Source of the DNA: a virus
Reading direction: 5' to 3' (one strand)
IMG/VR virus record: IMGVR_UViG_3300030002_000116
Location: 1-22,844 of that record
DNA length: 22,844 nucleotides
Part shown: one piece after another, positions 1-4,982 of the stretch
Numbering within the stretch: the first letter of the stretch is position 1
Layout: every line of letters starts with the position of its first letter
Position numbers and translations under genes: made by a program
The notes under the pieces: generated by a model
The model's input: only the letters and a program-made list of their open reading frames with translations
Databases searched by the model: none
Told to the model about the DNA's origin: nothing

Positions 1-170
1 TATAAGTTTTTAATTAATTCATCGTTAATATAACAAGCCATCTCATTTAACATTTTATTAGCGTGATTATGTTTTTCTATATCAAACGATTCTCCTATTT
101 GAGGTGTTGAATTAAATTTTTCAGTTGCTTTTACTAAGCAAATTTCTTCTATTAATTTTTTGTTTATCAT
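1..170 (-). CDS. Hypothetical small protein, C-terminus beyond window
   Basis: An open frame begins with ATG at 170 and runs leftward off the window with no stop, giving at least 56 residues (MINKKLIEEICLVKATEKFN...). The ATG is preceded by an A/T leader (GGATATTTATATG on the minus strand) that is repeated almost exactly before the gene starting at 1695, which supports this start. The visible part is mixed charged and hydrophobic and predicts as helical, with no motif I recognise. It is the last gene of the leftward series in this window. Function unknown. Confidence 0.6.
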   Translation of the reverse strand, partial: MINKKLIEEICLVKATEKFNSTPQIGESFDIEKHNHANKMLNEMACYINDELIKNL

Positions 171-199
171 ATAAATATCCTTAATTATTAAATCTCTTA
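168..199 (-). repeat. Repeated 5' leader (copies at 168-199 and 1693-1724)
   Basis: The same 32 bp occur at 168-199 and 1693-1724, each ending (minus strand) in the ATG of a different small gene: TAAGAGATTTAATAATTAAG followed by GATATTTATATG. A partial third copy lies at 442-457, and the sequence beyond it (acactttaattattt) is shared with the second copy. The leader, not the coding part, is duplicated. It may be a portable translation or transcription signal, or the trace of tandem gene duplication. Confidence 0.8.
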
Positions 200-433
200 A
201 ATTACTATATTTTTAAAATCTCCTTTGGGATTATCAGTTTTATATACTTCTTTAATATAAAATCTAACAACTCCGTTAGCTTCAACCTCTTTATTATCAA
301 ACCAAGTTCTTAAAACCTTTAGTTTACTATTTAATTTTCCATCGTTGATAAAGTGTAGATATTCCCATCTTCCCTCTCCGTAAACATCTTTATATATTTC
401 TACTTGAACAAATTTTCTTTTAAATATTGACAT
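197..433 (-). CDS. Hypothetical protein, 78 aa
   Basis: This 78-residue frame starts MSIFKRKFVQVEIYKDVYGE and is rich in aromatic and beta-forming residues (WEYLHFIN, VVRFYIKEVY). That suggests a small beta-sheet protein without membrane segment or signal peptide. It lies in the leftward operon of small genes and shares the local A/T start context. I do not recognise a family. The gene is accepted because of its length in a dense same-strand row and its normal codon use. Confidence 0.6.
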   Translation of the reverse strand: MSIFKRKFVQVEIYKDVYGEGRWEYLHFINDGKLNSKLKVLRTWFDNKEVEANGVVRFYIKEVYKTDNPKGDFKNIVI

Positions 434-468
434 AATGTATGATTATTAAATCTCTTATAACACTTTAA

Positions 469-630
469 TTATTTGTCTTCTTCTATTTCGAATAAAGTAA
501 GCTCAGCACCCATTCCGTAACGACCTTCAATTTCATCTTTAGCTAACTCAATCGCTTCTTTTTTAGTTTTAGCTTCAATATAAGCACTATCCATAAAAAA
601 TACATCAAGCTTAACATTCCATTTTCTCAT
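469..630 (-). CDS. Small DpnD/PcfM-like protein, 53 aa
   Basis: Reading from ATG at 630 gives a 53-residue frame ending in TAA at 469-471. It starts MRKWNVKLDVFF and contains an alternating strand followed by the helix IEAKTKKEAIELAKDEIEGR and an acidic tail. The pattern beta-strand, then 'A-x-T/S-x-x-E-A-I-x-x-A-K', is that of the small DpnD/PcfM-type proteins common in phages and plasmids; this assignment rests on pattern alone. The gene directly follows the tRNA-like element at 664-754 on the same strand. A rightward gene (13507-13668) has a similar build. Confidence 0.55.
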   Translation of the reverse strand: MRKWNVKLDVFFMDSAYIEAKTKKEAIELAKDEIEGRYGMGAELTLFEIEEDK

Positions 631-645
631 ACAATTTTTATTTAA

Positions 646-661
646 TTTACCAATAGTGAAA
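646..661 (-). repeat. 16-bp dispersed repeat beside tRNA-like elements
   Basis: TTTACCAATAGTGAAA occurs exactly at 646-661, 1854-1869 and 2105-2120. On the minus strand (TTTCACTATTGGTAAA) it lies just 3' of the elements at 664-754 and 2123-2254, and just 5' of the element at 1747-1842. It is therefore linked to the tRNA-like elements and not to any one gene. It may mark a duplicated unit, a processing site or a recombination point. Confidence 0.8.
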
Positions 662-663
662 GA

Positions 664-754
664 AAGATGTGGCTGGATTCGAACCAGCGATTACCTCAAA
701 TTAATGATTAGTAATAGTGTGCGACACCGCATTAAACCGCTCTGCCACACATCT
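664..754 (-). tRNA. Degenerate class II tRNA-like element
   Basis: On the minus strand the ends form a perfect 7-bp acceptor stem (AGATGTG/CACATCT). A perfect T-arm (GCTGG-TTCGAAT-CCAGC) and a Ser/Leu-type D-arm (GCAGAGCGGTTTAATGC) are present. The anticodon position is abnormal: the best arm is GTGT-CGC-ACAC, whose 3-nt loop cannot hold an anticodon. It is followed by a long variable-type arm ATTAC...GTAAT. It may be a tRNA pseudogene, a tRNA with an unusual insertion, or a deliberate tRNA mimic. A sister element at 2123-2254 shares the acceptor sequence and flanks. Confidence 0.5.
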
Positions 755-796
755 TTCTCTCGCTACTGGCCACCACCGAAGTGATGACTTTTGTTT

Positions 797-1501
797 TTAA
801 AGTTTGTTTGCTTCTACTTTTAATTCTTCTGCCTTATCAATTAATTCCTGAGCCTTTTTAAGTAGTTTAGTCTTTTGGCTGTTTTCTTCTTCAACTTTAC
901 AATCATCTTTTCCAATAAGTTCATAACTGCTATCTTCTCCTAAACTAAAGTATTTTAAATCTTCTTTCTTTTCTTTAAAACCAAAGAAATAACCTAGAGT
1001 AATTGACAATTTACCATAAACCCAAGCATTACCATAAACCTGAGCATTACCATAAACCTGAGCATTACCATAAACCCAAGCATCACCATAAACCCAAGCA
1101 TTACCATAAACCCAAGCATCACCATAAACCTGAGCATCACCATAAACCCAAGCATCACCATAAACCCGAGCATCACCATAAACCCGAGCATCACCATAAA
1201 CCTGAGCATCACCATGAACCCAAGCATTGCCATAAACCCGAGCATCACCATAAACCTGAGCATCACCATAAACCTGAGCATCACCATAAACCTGAGCATT
1301 ACCAGAAACCTGAGCATCACCATAAACCTGAGCATCACCATAAACCCAAGCATTACCATCTTCACTTACGTTTTCTTTTTTCTCGATGTAACCTCCTAAT
1401 TCTCCTTTACTTACATTACCAAATGACATTTCTGCCTTAATTTGATAAAGAGTAGTACCGCACCAAACTTTTGTGTTTTTTGTTAAGCTAAATTTTGACA
1501 T
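797..1501 (-). CDS. Hexapeptide-repeat (left-handed beta-helix-like) phage protein
   Basis: This is a 234-residue protein in three parts. The N-terminal domain (about 1-48: LTKNTKVWCGTTLYQIKAEM, then ELGGYIEKKENVS) is typical of phage and bacterial repeat proteins often annotated as polymer-forming. Residues about 50-165 hold 19 copies of the six-residue repeat (V-Y-G-[DN]-A-[QWR]), expected to fold as a repetitive beta-helix. The C-terminal part (about 165-234) ends in a lysine/glutamate-rich coiled coil. Role unknown; such proteins are often carried by phages as non-essential cargo. The repeats are near-identical at DNA level. A histidine/proline-rich frame on the other strand is only their shadow. 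Confidence 0.85.
   Translation of the reverse strand: MSKFSLTKNTKVWCGTTLYQIKAEMSFGNVSKGELGGYIEKKENVSEDGNAWVYGDAQVYGDAQVSGNAQVYGDAQVYGDAQVYGDARVYGNAWVHGDAQVYGDARVYGDARVYGDAWVYGDAQVYGDAWVYGNAWVYGDAWVYGNAQVYGNAQVYGNAWVYGKLSITLGYFFGFKEKKEDLKYFSLGEDSSYELIGKDDCKVEEENSQKTKLLKKAQELIDKAEELKVEANKL
1014..1361. repeat. 18-bp tandem repeat inside the beta-helix gene
   Basis: An 18-bp unit (cataaacctgagcatcac and close variants) repeats about 19 times without spacers. It encodes the hexapeptide repeat of the surrounding gene. Copies differ mainly at the codons for the variable repeat residues (Q, W, R; D or N). Exact periodicity with low divergence points to recent expansion or ongoing homogenisation by recombination. 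It is not a CRISPR array because there are no unique spacers. Confidence 0.9.
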
Positions 1502-1530
1502 ACTTTTATTATTAATTATTAGTTTATAGA

Positions 1531-1695
1531 TTAACTTGCCGACTGGTTATGGTTGGCAGGCAGTTCGTGTTGATGATTACACAAAGGACATACAGTAAAA
1601 TAAACTCCATACTTCCTTGTGGCGTTAAATTTATAATCAAACACAACTCCACAGTTTTGACAGTTTGTTAAATCTTCTAGCCTTATCTCTCTCAT
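1531..1695 (-). CDS. Small zinc-ribbon protein, 54 aa
   Basis: From ATG at 1695 to TAA at 1531 a 54-residue protein is encoded: MREIRLEDLTNCQNCGVVFD, then a basic stretch, then FTVCPLCNHQHE. Two CxxC pairs (NCQNC at about 11-15 and CPLC at about 36-39) form a classic four-cysteine zinc ribbon. Such single-domain ribbons are common in phages and usually bind nucleic acid or protein partners, but no specific role can be assigned. The start follows the duplicated leader also found at 168-199, which supports the call. Confidence 0.7.
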   Translation of the reverse strand: MREIRLEDLTNCQNCGVVFDYKFNATRKYGVYFTVCPLCNHQHELPANHNQSAS

Positions 1696-1746
1696 ATAAA
1701 TATCCTTAATTATTAAATCTCTTACAACACTTTAATTATTTGCTTT

Positions 1747-1842
1747 CGGAGGGGAGCCACAGCCAGCAAGGCTAGTTAATAGGGAATCGAACCCATCTAA
1801 AGTGGTATTGTCTTAAGCCTGTTTCCACTCTACCCCTCTCCG
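1747..1842 (-). tRNA. Degenerate tRNA-like element, possibly Leu-derived
   Basis: On the minus strand the ends pair as an acceptor-like stem (CGGAGAG with CCCTCCG, one mismatch). A T-loop core GGGTTCGATTCCC is present, and AGTGG...CCACT can pair around a segment containing CTTAAGA, which would read as anticodon UAA (Leu). About 30 nt lie between the T-loop core and the 3' acceptor strand, including a hairpin AGCC-TTGCT-GGCT, so a normal cloverleaf cannot form. It may be a decayed tRNA-Leu with an insertion or an unrelated structured RNA. Acceptance as a working tRNA is unlikely. Confidence 0.35.
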
Positions 1843-1869
1843 ACAACAAACAATTTACCAATAGTGAAA

Positions 1870-2088
1870 CTAATTGAATGGATTAAACTCAATTAGTTTT
1901 ATCTCTTTTTTACTTGAAAGTTGTTCTTTTATTTTTTTATAAGTTTCTCCTGCTTTGCCAATAAAAAGTCCAGGTCTTTCAAGATATATATTAATTTTAT
2001 TAAAAGAAATTGTTATTCTATGAATTTTAACATCTTCTTTTATTCCTAAATTTTCAAGGATAAATTTTAATTCAGTTTTAATTTTCAT
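1870..2088 (-). CDS. KH-domain protein resembling ribosomal protein S3 KH domain
   Basis: This is a 72-residue protein. Residues about 25-70 (INIYLERPGLFIGKAGETYKK... then EIKLIEFN) match the type II KH layout of ribosomal protein S3. In S3 a strand ends in 'ARPGxxIGxxG' followed by a helix and a final strand ending in 'IxEV/IEFN'. The GxxG RNA-binding loop is GKAG (44-47). The rest of S3 is absent, so this is a stand-alone KH domain. Known KH domains bind single-stranded RNA; a role in translation, RNA chaperoning or mRNA control is inference. It lies between two tRNA-like elements and downstream of the RNA ligase and lysozyme genes on the same strand. Confidence 0.7.
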   Translation of the reverse strand: MKIKTELKFILENLGIKEDVKIHRITISFNKINIYLERPGLFIGKAGETYKKIKEQLSSKKEIKLIEFNPFN

Positions 2089-2122
2089 ATAGTTTTAATT
2101 ATTTTTTACCAATAGTGAAAGA

Positions 2123-2254
2123 AAGATGTGGCTGGGATTTGCCGACTTAACCCGAGTTTTAGTTAAACAACGAAATATCTCACCCAGCATAGTTCACATA
2201 GGATAATTCGTGAACCTAGTTATCATTAGCGTCTACCTATTCCGCCACACATCT
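2123..2254 (-). tRNA. Degenerate Leu-like tRNA element with oversized T-loop
   Basis: On the minus strand the acceptor AGATGTG/CACATCT is identical to that of the element at 664-754. The D-arm TGGCGGAATAGGTAGACGC is nearly the textbook tRNA-Leu D-arm. A strong variable-type hairpin follows (GTTCAC...GTGAAC). The T-stem GCTGGG...CCCAGC encloses about 46 nt instead of 7, and no TTCGAAT loop is present. No convincing anticodon arm forms. About 130 nt is too long for a normal tRNA and too short for a typical group I intron insertion. Probable pseudogene or tRNA mimic. Confidence 0.45.
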
Positions 2255-2300
2255 TTCTCTCGCTGCTGGTTACCACGATTGTGAGAACTGATTTGTTAAT

Positions 2301-2705
2301 TTATCGGCACTCCCACCAACTTGGATGTAGTGGATATAGTTTTAAAAAGCATTTAATATTTAATTCGTTATCCATCACATCTCCACCACCACAGGCATAA
2401 TTCCAAGTTCCATATGTAAACTGATAAATCCCTTTAGCACTAGAATGTGGATTCTCCATTTGTGTTCCTAATTGGGATTCACATTTAGCAATTCTTAATG
2501 CTGTTAAAGTTGACACATCACTGTCAACTGTCAACCTAATTATCATATCACTAACTGATTCTATCTCTGGTGTTGTTGTAGTGGCAATATTTGCCACCGT
2601 GTTGACGTTTTTAACCTCTTCCTGACTATTTAGTGGTTTAGCATATACCACGCTAACACAGAGAAGAATTATAAATATTGACAATAACGCAAGTTTATAT
2701 TTCAT
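2301..2705 (-). CDS. Secreted lysozyme-like/transglycosylase protein
   Basis: The 134-residue protein starts with a signal peptide (MKYKLALLSIFIILLCVSVV, then YA-K), so it is exported. After a threonine-rich linker the catalytic-type segment ALRIAKCESQLG (about 69-80) supplies the glutamate E76 expected of the lysozyme/SLT fold. SSAKGIYQFTYGTWNYACG (about 88-106) is the second conserved block ('GxxQF...TW'). It should cleave peptidoglycan glycan strands, as an endolysin exported by the host Sec system or a wall-entry enzyme. At 134 residues it is shorter than most soluble lytic transglycosylases. Small exported proteins of this type are common in Patescibacteria, which bears on host choice. 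It directly follows the RNA ligase gene (15-bp gap). Confidence 0.75.
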   Translation of the reverse strand: MKYKLALLSIFIILLCVSVVYAKPLNSQEEVKNVNTVANIATTTTPEIESVSDMIIRLTVDSDVSTLTALRIAKCESQLGTQMENPHSSAKGIYQFTYGTWNYACGGGDVMDNELNIKCFLKLYPLHPSWWECR

Positions 2706-2720
2706 ACACTATTAATTTAA

Positions 2721-4007
2721 TTAATTAGCACTTTCCATATCAGCTTCTCCTTTGTCTAATTGTGATGTTTCATAAGCTAGGAAATCAAAGCTCTTTAATT
2801 TGTATGACTCAAACCACATTAAACTTTCAACTCTTAATACCATACCTTCTTTTGGAACTTTTTTAAGGCACATATCACAATCACCAGTGGCATATTGTTC
2901 TTCAAGTCTTTTTATTAGTTCTTCATTCCAATGTTCATCTAAAGATAATTCAGGGTAAATATTTTTAGCATAACCAACATAGTATAATGGAACATAATTT
3001 AATCCCATCTTATCACAAAATTCTTTTATTTGTAAAGTGGATAACTCTTGAATAAATCCATCAGGATTAACAGTTGTTATTCTATAAATAAATATCTTGT
3101 GTTCATCTGGTTTACATCCGTAATCATAACCTGATTGAATCGCACCACCAGTTTTAGTAAAGCCAACACATTCTCCGTAAATATTCCAGTTCTTAGGAAT
3201 TTTATCTTTTAATTCTTCTTTGATTTCAGCGTATAAATCTCCATCATAGAAATCATTAATATTTTGTGTTTCGTATTGGTTCTTAATTACCTTTCTACTT
3301 CCATAAATAATATCGTATTCCGTTTTATTTATATCAAATAACTTTCCAATAAGTTTAGTAAATATATTTGATTTCTTTTTAACAATTACATTATGAACGT
3401 GGAATGAAGTTCCGTGAAGTTTATTTGTAATACTTACAAAGTAATCTGGTTTAATCTTAAAAGCTTCTTTTCTTAAATTTGTAGTATCAACGTGAAGTAA
3501 AACTTGACCTTCAACTAACTTAGATATTCTTGGTTTCTTTCCTAGTTTATTATCATTATTCATTCCCTTAATTGGAAGTTCGTATTTCTTAACCATTAAA
3601 ATATCATTAATAGTATCAAATTCCATCCCAATTTCATCATTTTTAAATTTACCTGTAAATTCTTCAACTACAAGAAGTGGAACAATATAACCCATTGACT
3701 TCTCACCCCTTAATTTTACAGCACGAACTCTACCATTCTTATCAAAGTAACCTTTAATAGTTGTATCTTCATTTAACAACTGACTAGCAAATTGATTAGT
3801 ATGTTTCAAGAACTCAAAATGGATTTGACTTTCAACTGGAAAATATACAACTAAATCACCAACCTTTGTATCCATTCCTGTTATAACATCATTAAAATCA
3901 ATAACAGCAACTTGAAGTCTTTCAGCGTTTTCGTGCTTTCTTAAATTTTCTATTTTAACCACCTTAGCTAAATAATTTGGATTAGCTTGTTTTGAAATTG
4001 ATAACAT
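2721..4007 (-). CDS. RNA ligase, DRB0094/Rnl5-like
   Basis: The 428-residue protein has the nucleotidyltransferase motifs of an ATP-dependent RNA ligase. Motif I is KLHGTS with nucleophile K196; motif III is around NWNIYGECVG (about 273-282); motif IV is EGMVLRVE (387-394); motif V is YKLKS (402-406). An N-terminal module of about 115 residues (YLAKVVKIENLRKHENAERL...) looks like an OB/tRNA-binding-type domain, as in the Deinococcus DRB0094 (Rnl5) ligases that carry an N-terminal OB module. The reaction is sealing of 3'-OH to 5'-phosphate RNA ends via ligase-AMP. The gene follows directly after twelve tRNA genes, and a polynucleotide kinase-phosphatase lies before them, so tRNA repair is the likely job. 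Confidence 0.85.
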   Translation of the reverse strand: MLSISKQANPNYLAKVVKIENLRKHENAERLQVAVIDFNDVITGMDTKVGDLVVYFPVESQIHFEFLKHTNQFASQLLNEDTTIKGYFDKNGRVRAVKLRGEKSMGYIVPLLVVEEFTGKFKNDEIGMEFDTINDILMVKKYELPIKGMNNDNKLGKKPRISKLVEGQVLLHVDTTNLRKEAFKIKPDYFVSITNKLHGTSFHVHNVIVKKKSNIFTKLIGKLFDINKTEYDIIYGSRKVIKNQYETQNINDFYDGDLYAEIKEELKDKIPKNWNIYGECVGFTKTGGAIQSGYDYGCKPDEHKIFIYRITTVNPDGFIQELSTLQIKEFCDKMGLNYVPLYYVGYAKNIYPELSLDEHWNEELIKRLEEQYATGDCDMCLKKVPKEGMVLRVESLMWFESYKLKSFDFLAYETSQLDKGEADMESAN

Positions 4008-4029
4008 AAATATTTATTAATTATTATTG

Positions 4030-4101
4030 TTCTCAGGGTAGGGTTCGAACCTACATACTCAGGTTCAAAACCTGATGTCCTGCCAGTTAGACGACCTGGG
4101 A
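4030..4101 (-). tRNA. tRNA-Gln (anticodon UUG)
   Basis: Acceptor TCCCAGG/CCTGAGA (one mismatch), D-arm GTCT...GGAC, anticodon arm TCAGG-TTTTGAA-CCTGA giving UUG, and T-arm GTAGG-TTCGAAC-CCTAC. Last tRNA of the leftward array, 22 bp before the RNA ligase ATG. No CCA encoded. Confidence 0.92.
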
Positions 4102-4116
4102 TTATTTAAAAATTAT

Positions 4117-4189
4117 GTGCTGCCAACTGGAATCGAACCAATGTCGTAAGATTAAGAGTCTTCCATTCTACCATTGAAATATAGCAGCA
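4117..4189 (-). tRNA. tRNA-Lys (anticodon CUU)
   Basis: Acceptor TGCTGCT/GGCAGCA; the anticodon arm has loop CTCTTAA giving CUU; the T-arm carries TTCGATT. One of two adjacent Lys tRNAs, which together read AAG and AAA. Confidence 0.88.
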
Positions 4190-4193
4190 TATG

Positions 4194-4264
4194 TCCCCCC
4201 ACCAAGAATCGAACTTAGGTCATCTGATTAAAAGTCATCTACTCTACCATTGAGATATAGGGAG
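4194..4264 (-). tRNA. tRNA-Lys (anticodon UUU)
   Basis: Acceptor CTCCCTA/TGGGGGG (two G-U pairs), anticodon loop CTTTTAA giving UUU, T-arm CTAAG-TTCGATT-CTTGG, discriminator A. The anticodon stem is weak, with only three clear pairs. In coli, tRNA-Lys(UUU) is the target of the PrrC anticodon nuclease, which makes its presence beside repair enzymes notable. Confidence 0.86.
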
Positions 4265-4268
4265 TTTG

Positions 4269-4341
4269 TATTACCAGCAGGACTCGAACCTGCGACATTT
4301 GCCTTATAAGAGCAACACTCTACCAACTGAGCTATGGTAAT
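4269..4341 (-). tRNA. tRNA-Ile (anticodon UAU)
   Basis: Perfect acceptor ATTACCA/TGGTAAT, D-arm GCTC...GAGT, anticodon arm TTGCT-CTTATAA-GGCAA giving UAU, and T-arm with TTCGAGT. UAU reads AUA directly. Most bacteria instead use CAU modified to lysidine by TilS, so this isoacceptor avoids that need. Confidence 0.9.
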
Positions 4342-4346
4342 AAATG

Positions 4347-4419
4347 TATCTCCTGTTGGAATCGAACCAACTATCCTTGTGGATGTAAACCACCTGTTCC
4401 ACCATCAAACTAAGGAGAT
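4347..4419 (-). tRNA. tRNA-Val (anticodon UAC)
   Basis: Perfect acceptor ATCTCCT/AGGAGAT, anticodon arm GTGG-TTTACAT-CCAC giving UAC, T-arm GTTGG-TTCGATT-CCAAC, discriminator A. Confidence 0.92.
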
Positions 4420-4424
4420 ATATG

Positions 4425-4496
4425 TAGTGACTGAAAGAATCGAACTTTATACTTCTTATATATCAGCTAAGCGTTCTACCAATGAACTAAGTCACT
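4425..4496 (-). tRNA. tRNA-Ile (anticodon GAU)
   Basis: Perfect acceptor AGTGACT/AGTCACT, D-arm GTTC-ATTGGTA-GAAC, anticodon loop CTGATAT giving GAU, T-loop TTCGATT (outer T-stem pair mismatched), discriminator A. Confidence 0.88.
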
Positions 4497-4502
4497 ATAA
4501 AG

Positions 4503-4585
4503 CGGAAAGTGTAGGATTCGAACCCACGGATGTTTCCATCTCCTGTTTTCAAAACAGGTGCGATAGTCCACTCTGCCAACCTTCC
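4503..4585 (-). tRNA. tRNA-Ser (anticodon UGA)
   Basis: Class II tRNA with acceptor GGAAGGT/ACTTTCC, anticodon arm CCTGT-TTTGAAA-ACAGG giving UGA, a long variable arm (GATGGAAACATC), T-loop TTCGAAT, and discriminator G as expected for Ser. Confidence 0.93.
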
Positions 4586-4589
4586 AGTG

Positions 4590-4660
4590 CGTAGAGTATA
4601 GGAATCGAACCTATGTAAACAGATTAACAGTCTGCGGCTCTACCATTGAGCAAACTCTAC
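4590..4660 (-). tRNA. tRNA-Asn (anticodon GUU)
   Basis: Perfect acceptor GTAGAGT/ACTCTAC, anticodon arm CAGA-CTGTTAA-TCTG giving GUU, T-arm ATAGG-TTCGATT-CCTAT, discriminator G as expected for Asn. Confidence 0.93.
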
Positions 4661-4664
4661 AATG

Positions 4665-4735
4665 TGCTTCAGCCTTGAATCGAACAATAATCTAATGGGC
4701 TTCAACCATTCGCACTTCCGTTGTGCCACTGAAGC
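4665..4735 (-). tRNA. tRNA-Phe (anticodon GAA)
   Basis: Perfect acceptor GCTTCAG/CTGAAGC, D-arm GCAC...GTGC, anticodon arm AATGG-TTGAAGC-CCATT giving GAA, discriminator A. The T-stem is weakened by mismatches but the loop TTCGATT is intact. Confidence 0.88.
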
Positions 4736-4739
4736 ATTG

Positions 4740-4811
4740 TGCTGATATGGGGAGTCGAACCCCAGTATGATGATAGAAAGTCATCTGTCTTAACCACTGG
4801 ACGATATCAGC
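4740..4811 (-). tRNA. tRNA-Glu (anticodon UUC)
   Basis: Perfect acceptor GCTGATA/TATCAGC, anticodon arm GATGA-CTTTCTA-TCATC giving UUC, T-arm GGGG-TTCGACT-CCCC, discriminator A. Confidence 0.92.
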
Positions 4812-4816
4812 ATATG

Positions 4817-4901
4817 TATCATCGGTGGGATTCGAACCCACACACCATTTCTGGTATCTGGTTCTAAGCCAGACGTGTCTACCAGTTCCGACCACGATGA
4901 T
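4817..4901 (-). tRNA. tRNA-Leu (anticodon UAG)
   Basis: Class II tRNA with perfect acceptor ATCATCG/CGATGAT, anticodon arm TCTGG-CTTAGAA-CCAGA giving UAG, variable arm TACCAGAAATGGT, T-arm GTGGG-TTCGAAT-CCCAC, discriminator A. Confidence 0.94.
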
Positions 4902-4902
4902 G

Positions 4903-4974
4903 CGACCTAGCGGAGAATCGAACTCCGATTACTTGGTAGACAGCCAAGTATAATAACCATTATATCACTAAGTC
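4903..4974 (-). tRNA. tRNA-Asp (anticodon GUC)
   Basis: Acceptor GACTTAG/CTAGGTC, anticodon arm CTTGG-CTGTCTA-CCAAG giving GUC, T-arm CGGAG-TTCGATT-CTCCG, discriminator G as expected for Asp. First tRNA of the leftward array, starting 8 bp after the kinase-phosphatase stop. Confidence 0.93.
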
Positions 4975-4982
4975 AGTTGACC

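Noticed and set aside
1014-1361. CRISPR-like appearance of regularly repeated 18-bp units.
   Set aside because: The units are contiguous with no unique spacers and keep one open frame coding for hexapeptides.
1003-1440. Long rightward frame rich in His-Lys-Pro repeats, and another with Ile-Asn-Pro repeats, over the beta-helix gene.
   Set aside because: They are reading-frame shadows of the 18-bp repeat. The minus-strand frame has a proper N-terminal domain, start context and C-terminal part.
2123-2254. Group I intron or tmRNA as explanation for the long tRNA-like element.
   Set aside because: Only about 130 nt in total, no group I core motifs seen, and no tag-reading frame or tmRNA ends.
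4334-4895. Open frames on both strands across the tRNA array (86 and 67 residues).
   Set aside because: Every base of them falls in or between well-formed tRNA genes; repeated 'VGIEPT'/'VGFEPT'-type peptides are the usual translation of T-arms.
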